A stretch of DNA of 5,757 bases, taken from UBA9848 sp003454065 (lineage in GTDB: Bacteria > Spirochaetota > Spirochaetia > Sphaerochaetales > Sphaerochaetaceae). Below the pieces are notes generated by a model, which saw only the letters and a list, made by a program, of their open reading frames with translations, was not told where the DNA came from and made no database searches. Both the position numbers and the translations under genes were made by a program. Of the stretch, positions 5,204 to 5,757 are shown in pieces (the first letter of the stretch is position 1; the number at the start of each line of letters is the position of its first letter). The stretch covers positions 1 through 5,757 of the forward strand of contig CAMOXM010000087.1 of assembly GCA_946629155.1 (NCBI GenBank), given 5' to 3'.

Positions 5204-5757
5204 ATGAAGAGGAATCTTTTTGTTGCGATTGCTTGCGCATTCGCATTCGTCGCACTTGCGTCTTGTTCCAGCAGCAACTATGTGAAGGTTCGGCAATATG
5301 CTGTTTCCGGCGAGCTTGCGACGCCGATGGATGCGAGGAACTTCGATGTGTATATAATCTGCACGGGCGATGTCGCCGGCGATGTGAATCGCGAAGGCAT
5401 CAGAGATGATGTCATTAGCGTATCCACGCTGTCGGGGCTTGTCCAGGCGGTTAGGAAGTTCAACGAAAATACGATTGTCGTAGATACAGGAAACTTCACT
5501 TACGGGACTAGGTTCGCATCCGGAAACGCATCGACGGAGATGAAGAACGGCGCGGCCATGGTCGATTTGGCTCGCAAAATAGGCTACAATGCCATGAATG
5601 TCGGACGATTCGATCTTCTTTATGGAAGACGCGCGCTAGCGGATAACGTCAATGCGGCGACAAGGAAAGCCGGAGAGAAGGAGAACGAGGTCTTTTACGT
5701 TTCCCAGAACGTCGGGAATGGAATCGATAAGTTCAAGATATTCAATTTCAACGGGTT
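5204..5757 (+). CDS. Lipoprotein with degenerate 5'-nucleotidase (metallophosphoesterase) domain, 3' end outside window
   Basis: ATG at 5204 has GAGGGG at 5193-5198, five bases upstream, and the frame stays open to the window end (184 residues). Residues 1-20 are a lipoprotein signal peptide with lipobox LASC and Cys21. From residue 47 the order of motifs follows UshA/YfkN-type 5'-nucleotidases: VYIICTGDVAGD (usual form HTND-x-HG), TIVVDTGNFTYGT (usual form DAGD-x-x-x-GT), MVDLARKIGYNAMNVG, then GRFDLLYG (usual form GNHEFDYG). The fold therefore looks right, but of the metal ligands only Asp56 is clearly kept; the His is Ala58, the GD Asp is Asn97, and Asn-His of GNHE are Arg135-Phe136. Active members hydrolyse nucleotides in the periplasm; this one is probably inactive or altered. 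It is 13 bp after the coiled-coil gene, likely in the same operon. The C-terminal nucleotidase domain cannot be assessed. Confidence 0.8.
   Translation, partial: MKRNLFVAIACAFAFVALASCSSSNYVKVRQYAVSGELATPMDARNFDVYIICTGDVAGDVNREGIRDDVISVSTLSGLVQAVRKFNENTIVVDTGNFTYGTRFASGNASTEMKNGAAMVDLARKIGYNAMNVGRFDLLYGRRALADNVNAATRKAGEKENEVFYVSQNVGNGIDKFKIFNFNG

Noticed and set aside
5191..5409. + strand frame starting at TTG 5191, next to the coiled-coil gene
   Set aside because: It overlaps the lipoprotein gene in another frame, gives a Cys/Arg-rich product without family features, and its start lies within the ribosome binding site of the real gene at 5204.
1..5757. CRISPR arrays, tRNA genes, insertion sequences or attachment sites
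   Set aside because: I looked for direct repeats with spacers, cloverleaf-type sequences, transposase motifs and terminal inverted repeats on both strands and saw none.

Overview
The window is a stretch of bacterial chromosome with all its real genes on the + strand. It runs from a very large outer-membrane beta-barrel gene (LptD/OstA-like, cut by the left edge), through a 148-bp gap with a promoter, into a compact translation operon infC-rpmI-rplT. A small leucine-zipper-like coiled-coil gene follows, and then the 5' part of a lipoprotein gene related to 5'-nucleotidases (cut by the right edge). The didermic envelope genes, the unusually long, serine-rich and nearly cysteine-free LptD-like barrel, and the mixed base composition suggest a spirochaete, most likely of the Treponema/Sphaerochaeta kind. 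This is inferred from protein character only and was not checked by a database search.

Region 1-3432 encodes an acidic N-terminal linker with five tandem KP-x4 hexapeptides, an OstA/LptA-like beta-jellyroll, a proline-alternating hinge and a long barrel interrupted by about 120 charged, helix-prone residues. Region 3433-3580 holds weak dyads and an AT-rich promoter (TTGCAA-17-TAATAT, overlapping a perfect TATAAT). Region 3581-4842 is IF3 (TTG start, Ser-rich tail), L35 and L20. Region 4870-5190 is the coiled-coil protein. From 5204 a lipoprotein with a metallophosphoesterase-like fold begins.

From infC onward the gaps are 74, 18, 27 and 13 bp. Most starts have a strong Shine-Dalgarno sequence and there is no convincing terminator, so infC to the lipoprotein is probably one transcript coupling ribosome production to a small structural or division-type protein and a surface or periplasmic lipoprotein. 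The most interesting point is that the lipoprotein keeps the spacing of the 5'-nucleotidase metal-site motifs but has lost most of the metal ligands, which suggests a pseudoenzyme used for binding or structure. No mobile element, CRISPR array, tRNA or rRNA is visible.
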